Source of the DNA: an uncultured Bacteroidia bacterium
GTDB taxonomy: Bacteria > Bacteroidota > Bacteroidia > Bacteroidales > F082
Reading direction: 5' to 3'
Length of the DNA stretch: 64,000 nt
Assembly (NCBI GenBank): GCA_902800965.1
Contig: CADCGK010000001.1
Location: 124,001 to 188,000 of the forward strand
Shown: positions 9,466 through 18,005 of the stretch, piece by piece
Layout of the letters: every line of letters starts with the position of its first letter
Numbering within the stretch: position 1 is the stretch's first letter
Made by a program: the position numbers and the translations under genes
The notes under the pieces: generated by a model
Database searches by the model: none
Told to the model about the DNA's origin: nothing
Seen by the model: only the letters and a program-made list of their open reading frames with translations

Positions 9466-9473
9466 CAAAAATA
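9466..9473 (-). promoter_or_regulatory. -7 promoter box for the TapB-like gene
   Basis: On the minus strand this reads TATTTTTG, an exact consensus match 29 bp upstream of the ATG. It is back to back with the trmO box, so polymerases at the two promoters could not bind together. Confidence 0.6.
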
Positions 9474-9489
9474 TTAAAAAATTTTAATT

Positions 9490-10173
9490 GTGCAAGTTAT
9501 CGCCCACATAAACACCGAGTTCCCGACAAAGTTCGGCATCCCAAGACAGAGCGGCATTATCGAATCGCTCAAAGGTTCCATTGTCTTCGAACCGAAATAC
9601 CGCAACCCTGATGCCATCCGGGGGTTGGAAGACTTCTCCCATCTATGGCTGATATGGGAATTCTCCGAAGCCAAACGAGAAGGTTGGTCACCCACCGTTC
9701 GACCTCCACGTCTTGGCGGCAACACGCGCAAAGGCGTTTTTGCCACCCGATCACCGTTCCGCCCTAACCCCATTGGGTTGTCATCGGTGAAACTGGAAAA
9801 GATTGAGATGGATCCAAAACTAGGCCCTATACTTCATGTCAGCGGTGCCGACTTGATGGATGGTACGCCAATCTACGACATCAAGCCATACATCGCCTAC
9901 ACCGATAGTCATCCCGATGCTGTCAGCGGCTTCGCCAACAAGCCAGCAGAATATCTGCTGGATGTGGAGGTCGCAAAAGAACTAATCGACATCGTCCCTG
10001 AAAAACAGCGAGAAAGTTTAATCGCCGTTTTAGCACATGACCCAAGACCACAATACCAAGATGATCCCGAACGTGTTTACGGCATGGCCTTCGACCAATA
10101 CGAAGTGAGGTTCAAAGTCAAAGACTTGAACCTCACCGTTATTGACATCAAAAAGGCTCAAGACCTTATTTGA
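9490..10173 (+). CDS. trmO: tRNA (N6-threonylcarbamoyladenosine-37) methyltransferase TrmO
   Basis: A 227-residue TsaA/VirR-type protein that methylates t6A37 of tRNA-Thr to m6t6A using S-adenosylmethionine. Family signatures are present: SHLWLIWEF at 50-58, RSPFRPNPIGLS at 87-98 and DLMDGTPIYDIKPY at 121-134, followed by the C-terminal extension expected in TrmO. The start is a GTG at 9490 placed 24 bp after a consensus -7 box; no in-frame ATG is nearby. The 3' end overlaps the convergent Omp28-like gene by 8 bp. It is encoded alone and is probably constitutive. Confidence 0.93.
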   Translation: MQVIAHINTEFPTKFGIPRQSGIIESLKGSIVFEPKYRNPDAIRGLEDFSHLWLIWEFSEAKREGWSPTVRPPRLGGNTRKGVFATRSPFRPNPIGLSSVKLEKIEMDPKLGPILHVSGADLMDGTPIYDIKPYIAYTDSHPDAVSGFANKPAEYLLDVEVAKELIDIVPEKQRESLIAVLAHDPRPQYQDDPERVYGMAFDQYEVRFKVKDLNLTVIDIKKAQDLI

Positions 10174-11497
10174 TCTTCTGAACTGCCGTCTGCAGAATCT
10201 TGTCGCCTTGGTTCTTGTCGTAGACGTAAACCATCACGTAACATTCATCTGCGTTGTAGTCGGAATTGATCTCCTTACTATAAGAGAAAGAAAAAGTATC
10301 GTCGGTTTCGACATGTGTATCTTCGAACACTTCGCCATAGGCTCCGTTAAAAGTACCGCGGAAGACATTGCGGAAATCATACTCCTTGTTAATACTTCCA
10401 GGAATGGTTTGCCAGCCAATGATATGGTCCTCGATCAAGCAGGCCGTGATATAAAACCGCCCATCCTGATCAGCCAAAGCAAAGACATTAACTCCCACCT
10501 CCAACTGACGGTTTGACTCGTCATAGCGGGGGGTCAACCTGATTTCAAACGACTGCTCTTCTTCCAAAGCGGCAGCCACCGGTGCGTCAATCTGTTCGAC
10601 AAACAAGGTGTTGCCCTCGGTCAAAGCGACGTGATCAACGGCAAACAAGGGGTTGGAACTGTTGCCGCCATACCATTCAGTACCTTCGTCAGTAAGGAAA
10701 TTAGGGAACTGACCTGTGGGCTGAGCCAAGAATCCGGCATGAACGCTCATAATGAAGATGTGATCTTCGTCCAACTGGTGTTGCAAATTGTGGGCATATT
10801 CCGCAGCTTCAGGACAGTTGTTGCAACGGACACCCGTAAAATCTTTAATGAGCACTGTCTTGCCCGTAGGCTCTATTTGGCCGCCTTCCACTATCACCGT
10901 CACAGTATATGCTGCCGTGGTGCTATTCTTAGCGGTCACGGTATAAGTGACGGGATTTGTAAAATCTTGGGCCTCACCCGAGGCGGGGTTAACCGTAGCG
11001 CCTTCCGACACCTCGATAGTTGGAACAAGTTGGGAGACATCCGTGCCTTCCGGCATAGTAACAACCACCATTTTAGTGGCTTCATTGATCACGCCATCCA
11101 CATCATCGATGGTAAACGAGAGGATGCTCTTCTCGTTATCATCGTCATGCACGATCGCCTCCACCATATATTGTACGGTGGTTCCATTCATGGCCATGAC
11201 AGTATAGCTTACAGGATGGGTGAAATCTTGAGGAACACCTGATTCGGGCTCAATAGTGGCATAAGTCGAAACCATTATGGTCGGTGTCAAATGGCTCACA
11301 TCAGTGCCTGCTTCAAAATCCAGCCTTACAATGTGGGCATCTTCATCAATAAAGCCAATAACGCCATCCACTTCAAATTGCAAAATCTGCTTTTCGTTGT
11401 CAGCACCTTGGATATAAGGCTCTTCCATGACATCGCAAGCATTCATAAAAAACGATACAGCAAACAATGCCAACACTATTCTGATGAATCTTTTCAT
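10166..11497 (-). CDS. Omp28-like outer-surface lipoprotein with thioredoxin-like CNNC motif
   Basis: This 443-residue protein has a lipoprotein signal (FMNAC, Cys21), two tandem beta-sandwich repeats of the DUF5018 type (about 35-116 and 119-204, each ending in the theme QDFTxPVxYTV), and a C-terminal Omp28-related domain. The C-terminal domain opens like a thioredoxin fold, with VLIKDFTGVRCNNCPEA around 215-231 where CNNC (225-228) takes the place of CGPC. It is the last gene of manA-tlpA-DUF6029-omp28. I infer a surface-exposed redox or binding lipoprotein; family members have no firm assigned function. The stop region overlaps trmO by 8 bp. Confidence 0.82.
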   Translation of the reverse strand: MKRFIRIVLALFAVSFFMNACDVMEEPYIQGADNEKQILQFEVDGVIGFIDEDAHIVRLDFEAGTDVSHLTPTIMVSTYATIEPESGVPQDFTHPVSYTVMAMNGTTVQYMVEAIVHDDDNEKSILSFTIDDVDGVINEATKMVVVTMPEGTDVSQLVPTIEVSEGATVNPASGEAQDFTNPVTYTVTAKNSTTAAYTVTVIVEGGQIEPTGKTVLIKDFTGVRCNNCPEAAEYAHNLQHQLDEDHIFIMSVHAGFLAQPTGQFPNFLTDEGTEWYGGNSSNPLFAVDHVALTEGNTLFVEQIDAPVAAALEEEQSFEIRLTPRYDESNRQLEVGVNVFALADQDGRFYITACLIEDHIIGWQTIPGSINKEYDFRNVFRGTFNGAYGEVFEDTHVETDDTFSFSYSKEINSDYNADECYVMVYVYDKNQGDKILQTAVQKIK

Positions 11498-11523
11498 GGT
11501 AGTTCTGTTTTAAGTGAATGAAT

Positions 11524-13263
11524 TTAGAAACTCGTTGAGACCGTCAACGACACGCCACTTGAAGCGGGAACGGTACGGCACACGCCACCGACGCACACCA
11601 CGCCTTCGCTCTGGCGGCCTGCGCTCAGCATGACACGAGTGGCATCATGGAGATAACTAACCGATCCAGTGAAATAATGGTCGCGGAACTCTGGAACGGG
11701 ATTGCCATAATTCCATTTATCGCCCAAGGAGAATGACCAGTGCGGTGTGATGGTGTATTCCACCAATCCCGCAACCCAGTCGCCACGTTTCTGATAGTCC
11801 TTTTTCTCGCTCTCCTCATACTCGTAGCCTTTGTGGACTTTATTTTCCCAAAGGCCTTGAAGCTCAAATCTTAGGCTCTGGCGCTTATTGATCTTATAGG
11901 ACACATCCAAAAAAGCGATATTTGCTTTCACATCGGGTGCACCGGAATGGCCTTCGATCGTCTCCATGTCATAGAACAGGTTGATATACTGGGCGGTAAC
12001 ATGCCAATCTTTGTTGATTTTTTTGTCGATCTCAAAGTTGATGTCGCGGAAGAAGCGATGATCGCTGACAGCGAAGAATTTAGATGTATAGCCCAAGGTG
12101 CCAGGCTGGTTCAGGCCCATCTCATTACCAAATTTCACGGAATCACGAACAATATCGTTCACCTGACTGTAGTTAAAGGCAAGCTTGGTACCATATTTTC
12201 CACCGAGAACTGTGCCCTTCGGGATGGTATAGTTCACCTGAAACTGCGCTGCCATCTCGCCGTTGGGCTGGGTTGAATAGGTGTACATGGAAGGCAGACT
12301 ATGCGTATGGGTATAGTTAATCGGCGGAATAAAATTGATGTCGAGATCATTTTGCTTGCCGGTATACATCGACTTGAAGCTCATGTTGTCCGTTCGTTTC
12401 ACCTGCAATACAACGCCCAGACCTTTCTGCGAATAGGAGAGCGATGACAGCAAGGCACGTCCTTCTTTATAAATGAAGTTGTTGATGGCAGACGGGTCGT
12501 TGATCTTATAGGCATATTCCGTAGAAAAAGCGACACGTCCGTATCCCAGGTTAATGCGTCCTGCGGCTGCACCTACATTCTCGGGAATGTTATAAAACAT
12601 ACTTTGGTCGCTTTGTTTCTTGCTAACAAAACTACCACCCAGCGTCATCTTGAAATCGGAGTTGTTCATGGACGAAATGCTCTGGTTGAGATCCCATTCT
12701 GCATCCACGCCACGGACAATACCACGATAGTCATCGTTTGAGAAGTCGCGTTCGTTGTAAGGAGCCCAATAAAAACGCTGCCGGCCATAAACGCCCTTCA
12801 ACGTCACACCTTGAGCAGGACGGATGATGGTGCGGACACCACGGAGTGCGTTGTCCATACCAAGCGACCACTCCTCGTAGGTACGGAACACCAAGCCGCT
12901 ACCGAACTGGTCATAGATATCACCCACGGTGACACCCAAGAAGCCATTGTCGTAGGTAGCATAAAAATTGGCAATTCCCAAGCCATTGAGCTCTTTGCGA
13001 AAGCCGTTCAATTCAGGCACAAAAGCCTCGAAACGCATCCCTGCGGAGAAATTGCCATTGGTGTAAGATACTTTACCGAATCCATTGATGCCAAATGACT
13101 TTCCATTGAGATCAGTAATATCGATACCTTTGTCCAGCATATAATACTGGGCATCTGTCTGGAAGCTACCGTTTACAGAGGAGTTCTCTAAAAACGATTG
13201 GGCATGCAGCACCTGCACGCCCGAAAAGACGAGTAATAAAAGTGTTAGTATTTGTTTTCGCAT
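11524..13263 (-). CDS. DUF6029-like outer-membrane beta-barrel protein
   Basis: A 579-residue protein with a signal peptide (about 1-22, ending VLHAQ) and then a run of amphipathic beta strands rich in aromatic residues, ending in a C-terminal phenylalanine (VSTSF), as outer-membrane barrels do. The N-terminal SVNGSFQTDAQYY and NFYATYDNGFLGVTVGD regions resemble the DUF6029 family of Bacteroidota (recognised from memory). It lies between the TlpA and Omp28-like genes with spacings of 22 and 26 bp, so the three are very likely co-expressed. A barrel that carries or displays the Omp28-like lipoprotein is one possibility. No substrate can be inferred. Confidence 0.8.
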   Translation of the reverse strand: MRKQILTLLLLVFSGVQVLHAQSFLENSSVNGSFQTDAQYYMLDKGIDITDLNGKSFGINGFGKVSYTNGNFSAGMRFEAFVPELNGFRKELNGLGIANFYATYDNGFLGVTVGDIYDQFGSGLVFRTYEEWSLGMDNALRGVRTIIRPAQGVTLKGVYGRQRFYWAPYNERDFSNDDYRGIVRGVDAEWDLNQSISSMNNSDFKMTLGGSFVSKKQSDQSMFYNIPENVGAAAGRINLGYGRVAFSTEYAYKINDPSAINNFIYKEGRALLSSLSYSQKGLGVVLQVKRTDNMSFKSMYTGKQNDLDINFIPPINYTHTHSLPSMYTYSTQPNGEMAAQFQVNYTIPKGTVLGGKYGTKLAFNYSQVNDIVRDSVKFGNEMGLNQPGTLGYTSKFFAVSDHRFFRDINFEIDKKINKDWHVTAQYINLFYDMETIEGHSGAPDVKANIAFLDVSYKINKRQSLRFELQGLWENKVHKGYEYEESEKKDYQKRGDWVAGLVEYTITPHWSFSLGDKWNYGNPVPEFRDHYFTGSVSYLHDATRVMLSAGRQSEGVVCVGGVCRTVPASSGVSLTVSTSF

Positions 13264-13285
13264 ATTGAACTAGGCGATTTGGTTA

Positions 13286-13783
13286 TTACTTTCCGACAAC
13301 TTTCAAGATTTCTTCATAGAGATCATTCTCAGCGCCATCAAAATAGCCCGAATGCTGATACACTAGTTTGCCCTTGCCATCAAACAGGAAGGTGTAGGGA
13401 GGATTGCTCACATTCATGGCTCTTGCCAGATCCTTATTGGTGTCAAGCAGGACCTCGAAATCCCAACCTTTGCCTTCTACGAAAGGCTTTACTTTTGCTG
13501 TAGAGCGGGAATCGTCGATAGAAACGGAATAAATTTTCACTCCAGTTTCATCTCTCCAATCAGCATAAACCTCGTCCAAGGCGTTGTGTTCCTTGATGCA
13601 AGGACCGCACCATGTAGCCCAGAATATCATCACAAAAGGTTTGCCATTGTTCGATAACTTGGCAATATTGACATCTTTACCTTGCAAGTTTTTGATAGTG
13701 ACGTTAGGTAGATCCGATTTCTGCTGGGCTTGAACACCTGCGAACATCAGCACAGCGAATAAAAGAGCGAAGAGCTTTTTCAT
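13286..13783 (-). CDS. Secreted TlpA-family thioredoxin-like protein
   Basis: A 165-residue periplasmic thiol-disulfide oxidoreductase. The signal peptide covers about 1-20 (ending GVQAQ), and the thioredoxin fold carries the active site WATWCGPC at 55-62 (Cys59 and Cys62) with the TlpA/ResA-type lead-in LPNVTIKNLQGK. The conserved cis-proline region appears as NVSNPPYTFLFD. It would reduce or oxidise disulfides in exported proteins. The co-transcribed Omp28-like gene encodes a second thioredoxin-like motif (CNNC), an obvious partner candidate. It begins 19 bp after manA. Confidence 0.92.
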   Translation of the reverse strand: MKKLFALLFAVLMFAGVQAQQKSDLPNVTIKNLQGKDVNIAKLSNNGKPFVMIFWATWCGPCIKEHNALDEVYADWRDETGVKIYSVSIDDSRSTAKVKPFVEGKGWDFEVLLDTNKDLARAMNVSNPPYTFLFDGKGKLVYQHSGYFDGAENDLYEEILKVVGK

Positions 13784-13802
13784 GTTTAAAATATTTCTTT
13801 TA

Positions 13803-14789
13803 TTAAATATCGTTATAAATTTCTAACAGTTTACAGTCTCCTTGAGCCTTGATGTTCACCTTTTCGATGATATTTGGGACCAAGACAACTTCTCCAACAC
13901 TTACAAATACCGAGCCATTTTCCCATTCGAGCGAAAATTTTCCTTCAACAGGCATCAAAAGCACAAAAGAATCCAGTTCGGAGTAGTCTTTCGCCATCTC
14001 ACCTTGAAGATGAAGCATGTTAGTGGTAAAATAAGGTGAGTCCACTACTGGAACAGTCTTGTTAAGCGACTGCTCATAATCAGATTTATAGTGTTCCACA
14101 GGATCAAAATCCACCGCATCAAGCGACTGCGGAATATGTAATTCACGATGCATACCTGCCAAATCAATGCGATCCCAATCGTAAATGCGGTAGGTTACAT
14201 CGCTGGTTTGCTGGATCTCCGCCACCATGATGCCGGGACCAAGGGCATGGACACGACCTGCGGGGATATAAAATACATCACCTTGATGGACGATTTCATG
14301 ATTGAGCACCGACTGTATGGCATTGTCTTTCAGTACACGAATATACTTCATGCGGTTCATCTCACAATTGAAACCAGTCACCAGTTCTGCACCTTGATCG
14401 GCTTGCATCACATACCACATCTCAGTTTTACCGTTGCCCTGCTCACGTTTCTCAGCCAGTTCATCGTCAGGATGCACCTGAACCGACAGCCAGTCGTTGG
14501 CATCGATAATCTTAATCAGCAAAGGAAACTGTTCTCCGTATTTGTCAAACACACCCTCGCCAACCAAATCACCCATGAAGGTCTCCACCAAGTCATTTAT
14601 CTCGTCGCCTTCGAAGTCGCCGTTGGCAATCACGCTCTGCTCTTCCCAAAGACCCGAAAGTAGCCACATCTCACCACAATTGGGCATCGAGCCGTAATCC
14701 ACACCAAGTTGTTCCTTGATTTTTCGGCCGCCCCAAATCTTATCCTTGAAGATGGGCTTGAATTTCAATGGGTAAAGTACAGTTGGCAT
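13803..14789 (-). CDS. manA: Mannose-6-phosphate isomerase, class I
   Basis: A 328-residue cupin enzyme that interconverts fructose-6-phosphate and mannose-6-phosphate, feeding GDP-mannose and glycan synthesis. Zinc ligands can be placed: VQVHPDDE (H106), KTEMWYV (E123) and GRVHALGPG (H181), followed by EIQQTSDVTYRIYDWDR. The length matches the short class I form of Bacteroidota and Firmicutes. It is first in an apparent four-gene operon with tlpA, DUF6029 and omp28, although its role is unrelated to theirs. A consensus -7 box lies about 22 bp upstream. Confidence 0.95.
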   Translation of the reverse strand: MPTVLYPLKFKPIFKDKIWGGRKIKEQLGVDYGSMPNCGEMWLLSGLWEEQSVIANGDFEGDEINDLVETFMGDLVGEGVFDKYGEQFPLLIKIIDANDWLSVQVHPDDELAEKREQGNGKTEMWYVMQADQGAELVTGFNCEMNRMKYIRVLKDNAIQSVLNHEIVHQGDVFYIPAGRVHALGPGIMVAEIQQTSDVTYRIYDWDRIDLAGMHRELHIPQSLDAVDFDPVEHYKSDYEQSLNKTVPVVDSPYFTTNMLHLQGEMAKDYSELDSFVLLMPVEGKFSLEWENGSVFVSVGEVVLVPNIIEKVNIKAQGDCKLLEIYNDI

Positions 14790-14810
14790 TTCTCGTTTTC
14801 AATTTTGGGG

Positions 14811-14818
14811 CAAAGATA
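14811..14818 (-). promoter_or_regulatory. -7 promoter box for manA-tlpA-DUF6029-omp28
   Basis: On the minus strand this reads TATCTTTG, an exact TAnnTTTG match 22 bp upstream of the manA ATG. Confidence 0.65.
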
Positions 14819-14823
14819 GGATA

Positions 14824-14858
14824 AAAAGTTAAAAGTGAAGAGTGAAAAGTTAAAAGTG
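14824..14858 (+). repeat. Heptamer array, AAAAGTT/AAAAGTG type, between divergent promoters
   Basis: Five exact 7-nt units: AAAAGTT, AAAAGTG, AAGAGTG, AAAAGTT, AAAAGTG. It occupies the interval between the manA -7 box and the amidohydrolase -7 box, where the -33 elements of both promoters would lie. Confidence 0.85.
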
Positions 14859-14860
14859 CT

Positions 14861-14868
14861 TACCTTTG
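14861..14868 (+). promoter_or_regulatory. -7 promoter box for the M20 amidohydrolase
   Basis: TACCTTTG matches TAnnTTTG and starts 27 bp before the ATG, immediately after the AAAAGTT array. Confidence 0.6.
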
Positions 14869-14887
14869 CAACAAATACAAGACAATC

Positions 14888-16012
14888 ATGGAAAACCTTA
14901 TCGAATTACGACACATATTACACGCACATCCGGAGCTATCGGGACATGAAGCGCTGACTAACAGAGTATTGAACGAATGGGTAAAACAGACCCAACCCGA
15001 TCTGCTCATTGAAAAAATCGGCGGCTACGGATTGGCTGCAGTGTATAAAGGTGCCAAACCTGGAAAGCGCATCCTCATTAGAGGCGACATCGATGCCCTA
15101 CACATCCCCGAACCCAACGATATCCCCTATCGTTCACAAAACCAAGGCGTTTCACATAAATGCGGTCACGATGGTCACACAACCATTCTTTGCGGATTAG
15201 CCCAATGGCTTGGGGAACAGCGCCCTGACCAGGGCGAGGTGGTGCTATTGTTTCAACCTGCCGAGGAGACTGGACAAGGGGCGCAAGCCATTCTCAACGA
15301 TCCACAGTTTGAGCAAATCAAACCTGATGTAGCTTATGGGTTGCACAATCTTCCCGGCTACGAAAAAGGACATATCATGGTCCGGAAAGGTTGTTTTGCT
15401 GCAGCCTCCTTCGGCTTGAAGCTTTGCTTTGATGGCCGAACCGCCCATGCTTCGCAGCCTGAGACAGGTCATAGCCCTTCAGACTTGCTGGCATTGCTCA
15501 TCCACAACCTGGAGAAAAAACGCGAATTATTAAAAGAGGTGAAGCCGCTAACAACATTTGTCATCACCCACGCTATCCTGGGCGAAGAGACCTTCGGCGT
15601 AGCGCCCGGTCACGCTGAGATCTGGCTTACGTTAAGAAGCTACGACGACCACAATCTGGAAATGATGGCTTCGCAAATCATCGAGATGTGCCGTGCAAAA
15701 GCCAAGGATTATCTATTTGATTTCAGTTTTTCCGAACACGAGGCCTTTGCAGCCACCAACTGCGACGACAACTGCATCCAAACCATCGAGCAAGCCGCCA
15801 AAAACCTTGAATTGGATCTTGGCTATCTGGATGCGCCCTTCCGCTGGTCGGAGGACTTTGGAAGATTCGGAAGCGTATGTCCGATTGGGTTCTTTGGATT
15901 GGGTTCAGGACTGGAGCAACCTGCCCTTCACGACCCGATGTTTGATTTCCCTGACGATATTCTGGAAGTGGGGATGACGATGTTTTGGGAGATAATCCGT
16001 TGCAGTCTGTAA
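14888..16012 (+). CDS. M20-family amidohydrolase (peptidase M20D)
   Basis: A 374-residue cytoplasmic metallo-amidohydrolase of the AbgB/hippurate hydrolase/IAA-amino acid hydrolase group, which cleaves N-acyl amino acids. Visible motifs are LRHILHAHPELSGHE at 7-21, RGDIDAL at 65-71, the metal-binding KCGHDGHT at 91-98, and QPAEETG at 123-129 with the catalytic glutamates; the dimerisation (lid) domain follows to about 300. The terminal SEDFGRFG and LHDPMFDFPDD blocks complete the metal site. It is encoded alone between divergent and convergent neighbours. The exact N-acyl substrate cannot be told. Confidence 0.92.
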   Translation: MENLIELRHILHAHPELSGHEALTNRVLNEWVKQTQPDLLIEKIGGYGLAAVYKGAKPGKRILIRGDIDALHIPEPNDIPYRSQNQGVSHKCGHDGHTTILCGLAQWLGEQRPDQGEVVLLFQPAEETGQGAQAILNDPQFEQIKPDVAYGLHNLPGYEKGHIMVRKGCFAAASFGLKLCFDGRTAHASQPETGHSPSDLLALLIHNLEKKRELLKEVKPLTTFVITHAILGEETFGVAPGHAEIWLTLRSYDDHNLEMMASQIIEMCRAKAKDYLFDFSFSEHEAFAATNCDDNCIQTIEQAAKNLELDLGYLDAPFRWSEDFGRFGSVCPIGFFGLGSGLEQPALHDPMFDFPDDILEVGMTMFWEIIRCSL

Positions 16013-16018
16013 GGTTTT

Positions 16019-16777
16019 TTAGATGATTTGTATTATTTCTTTGATAATCGCCCGCGAATAGGCATTCGCCACCTCGACAATGAATTTTCCGAAATCCACA
16101 CGGGCATTGTGGTCCGCCGTGTCGCTGATGGTTCGGATCACCGTGAAAGGCACGTTGAACTCAAGGCAAACCTGCGCCACGGCTGCCCCTTCCATCTCGA
16201 CACAGAGCACATCGGGCAGCAGACCGAGGATTTCGTTACGTTTTTCGTCGCTGTTGACAAACTGGTCGCCGCTGGCGATGTCACCGAAATACAAGCTAGG
16301 AGCTAGATTAAACTCCTTCACAGCCTCCTCACCCACCATATTCTCCACGCCTTTGTTCAACAGATTTGTCACGGCTTTGCCTGCAAGCTCGGTCAGCTCG
16401 GGGTCGCTATCAACATAAACACGATTAAGCAAAGGCAGCTCAAAACGAGAAATCATAGGACGAGCATCCAAGTCATGTTGTACCAACCGCTTGGAAATCA
16501 CGATGTCGCCCACTTTGAGTCCATCCGCCAAGGCGCCTGCCGTGCCAATGAAAAACAGATCGGTCACGCCAAACTCCTGAATCAGCAATGTGGCTGTGAT
16601 CGTGGCTGCCACCTTGCCCCATTTGGAGAAAGCCACCACACAGGCGATGCCATTGATTTTGCCCACCACAAACTCACGGTTAGCGATTTTGACCACGGTT
16701 TTGTTGGTCAGCAAGGCTTTTACTTCGTCAATCTCTTGGGCCATGGCCCCCAATATGCCTATCGTTTTGTCCATCAT
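16019..16777 (-). CDS. mtnN: 5'-methylthioadenosine/S-adenosylhomocysteine nucleosidase
   Basis: A 252-residue MTA/SAH nucleosidase (Pfs) that cleaves adenine from methylthioadenosine and S-adenosylhomocysteine in the methyl cycle. Family motifs are present: IGILGAMAQEI at the N-terminus, FIGTAGAL near the middle, EMEGAAVAQV, and the catalytic-aspartate block RTISDTAD. Two adjacent ATGs exist at the start; the upstream one forms a 4-bp ATGA overlap with the preceding lipoprotein gene, so coupling is likely. The slightly long N-terminal half is ordinary for Bacteroidota. Confidence 0.94.
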   Translation of the reverse strand: MMDKTIGILGAMAQEIDEVKALLTNKTVVKIANREFVVGKINGIACVVAFSKWGKVAATITATLLIQEFGVTDLFFIGTAGALADGLKVGDIVISKRLVQHDLDARPMISRFELPLLNRVYVDSDPELTELAGKAVTNLLNKGVENMVGEEAVKEFNLAPSLYFGDIASGDQFVNSDEKRNEILGLLPDVLCVEMEGAAVAQVCLEFNVPFTVIRTISDTADHNARVDFGKFIVEVANAYSRAIIKEIIQII

Positions 16778-17943
16778 TCTACTACCTTTGAATATAAACG
16801 AATCATCTTAACCTTGGCCTCCTGCTTGATAGAAGGCGACAGGATAAAGGCTCCCTCACCACTGGCAACCTCTGGCAGTTCTCCTTGATAGTCCTCTGGA
16901 TCGAACATGAACTGCATGCCATCCACGTCCACCATTAAATGACCATCAACCGTCAGAATGGTATTGGCATATTCAGCATAGGTGTCCATCAATTCGCTAA
17001 AAGTGCTGCCTACACGGAATTCGCCAAAAGTCTGATAACGATCTGAATAGATGTTGATAACCCCAATGGTATTAGTGAACTCACCTTCCCCAAAATCGTA
17101 TTCCGGCTCAAGCTCCATAACGAGTTCCCCTTCCTTGGTAATGGCATATTTTATCTGCTCTTCGCCTTCTGCCATATAAGTCTGACGTTCCATCTCGAAG
17201 CCGTCAAGTTGTTGAGGTATCTCCGATCCGAAATCCAGACTGCAGAAGCCGTCCTCGTAGATGGTATAACCCAACACATCCTTCTCCGGATGGTGGACAA
17301 AAGCATTTCCATCCCAATCGAACACCAAGCGGTTTTCACGATCGCTGAGGCCAATCTCAAAATCAGGAAGATAGGCTTCACTTGGAATCACGAAATAGGT
17401 CAAGAGATCAAAATCTTCGCCACCGGAGACATAAACCACTTTCCCTTCTGCCTCATAAGCGCGCACTTTGTCCGGAGTTTGGTCTGCCAGCAATATCCCG
17501 TCAAAGAAATCCTTGAAACCGAGCGGCTGCATCGGCAGGGCGACCGGCGTCAATTTTTCTTTCTTGAGGTCATAGTCATAACAATACTGCTGCTCATGAT
17601 TTTCACCATCCGCATAGTAATCTGTTGCATACACCACCAATAGCTTGTTGACGCCTTTGTATTGGTAACAATAAAGGTTGCTGCTGCATGCGTTATGCTG
17701 ATCATCCTCTCCCCACCAATAGAGGTAGTTATCACCTTCGTGGTCTTCATACGACTCACGTATTTGGCCCATCGAAGAGGGTTGTCCAAAATCGCTCAAC
17801 CGTGCCTCGTCAGGGATGGCCTGGACCACCTTCCAAAGCAAATCGAAATCCCATTGAATAGGTTGTACTATTTTTGGTTGTCGATTACAGGAAAAAAGGC
17901 AGGCGACCACCAGAAAAGCCGCCAAACGGAAGATGTTTTTCAT
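16774..17943 (-). CDS. Uncharacterised lipoprotein
   Basis: A 389-residue predicted lipoprotein (lipobox ending FSC, Cys19). The mature part is acidic and rich in Tyr, Asp and Glu, with alternating strands and no domain I recognise. Segments such as EFRVGSTFSELMDTYAEY and VDGMQFMFDPEDY suggest a globular beta-rich domain near the C-terminus. It is translationally coupled to mtnN (ATGA overlap) and transcribed from a consensus -7 box 21 bp upstream. No function is proposed. Confidence 0.75.
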   Translation of the reverse strand: MKNIFRLAAFLVVACLFSCNRQPKIVQPIQWDFDLLWKVVQAIPDEARLSDFGQPSSMGQIRESYEDHEGDNYLYWWGEDDQHNACSSNLYCYQYKGVNKLLVVYATDYYADGENHEQQYCYDYDLKKEKLTPVALPMQPLGFKDFFDGILLADQTPDKVRAYEAEGKVVYVSGGEDFDLLTYFVIPSEAYLPDFEIGLSDRENRLVFDWDGNAFVHHPEKDVLGYTIYEDGFCSLDFGSEIPQQLDGFEMERQTYMAEGEEQIKYAITKEGELVMELEPEYDFGEGEFTNTIGVINIYSDRYQTFGEFRVGSTFSELMDTYAEYANTILTVDGHLMVDVDGMQFMFDPEDYQGELPEVASGEGAFILSPSIKQEAKVKMIRLYSKVVE

Positions 17944-17963
17944 ATTCTTAAGGTTTAGTTTTG

Positions 17964-17971
17964 CAAACTTA
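17964..17971 (-). promoter_or_regulatory. -7 promoter box for the lipoprotein-mtnN operon
   Basis: On the minus strand this reads TAAGTTTG, an exact TAnnTTTG match 21 bp from the ATG. Confidence 0.6.
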
Positions 17972-17982
17972 CGTAAAAAACC

Positions 17983-17990
17983 TAAATTTG
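17983..17990 (+). promoter_or_regulatory. -7 promoter box for the LOG-family gene
   Basis: TAAATTTG matches the consensus. The ATG chosen for the LOG gene (18006) lies 16 bp downstream, which argues against an upstream in-frame start that would precede the promoter. Confidence 0.6.
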
Positions 17991-18005
17991 CAAAAATTTA
18001 ATCTA

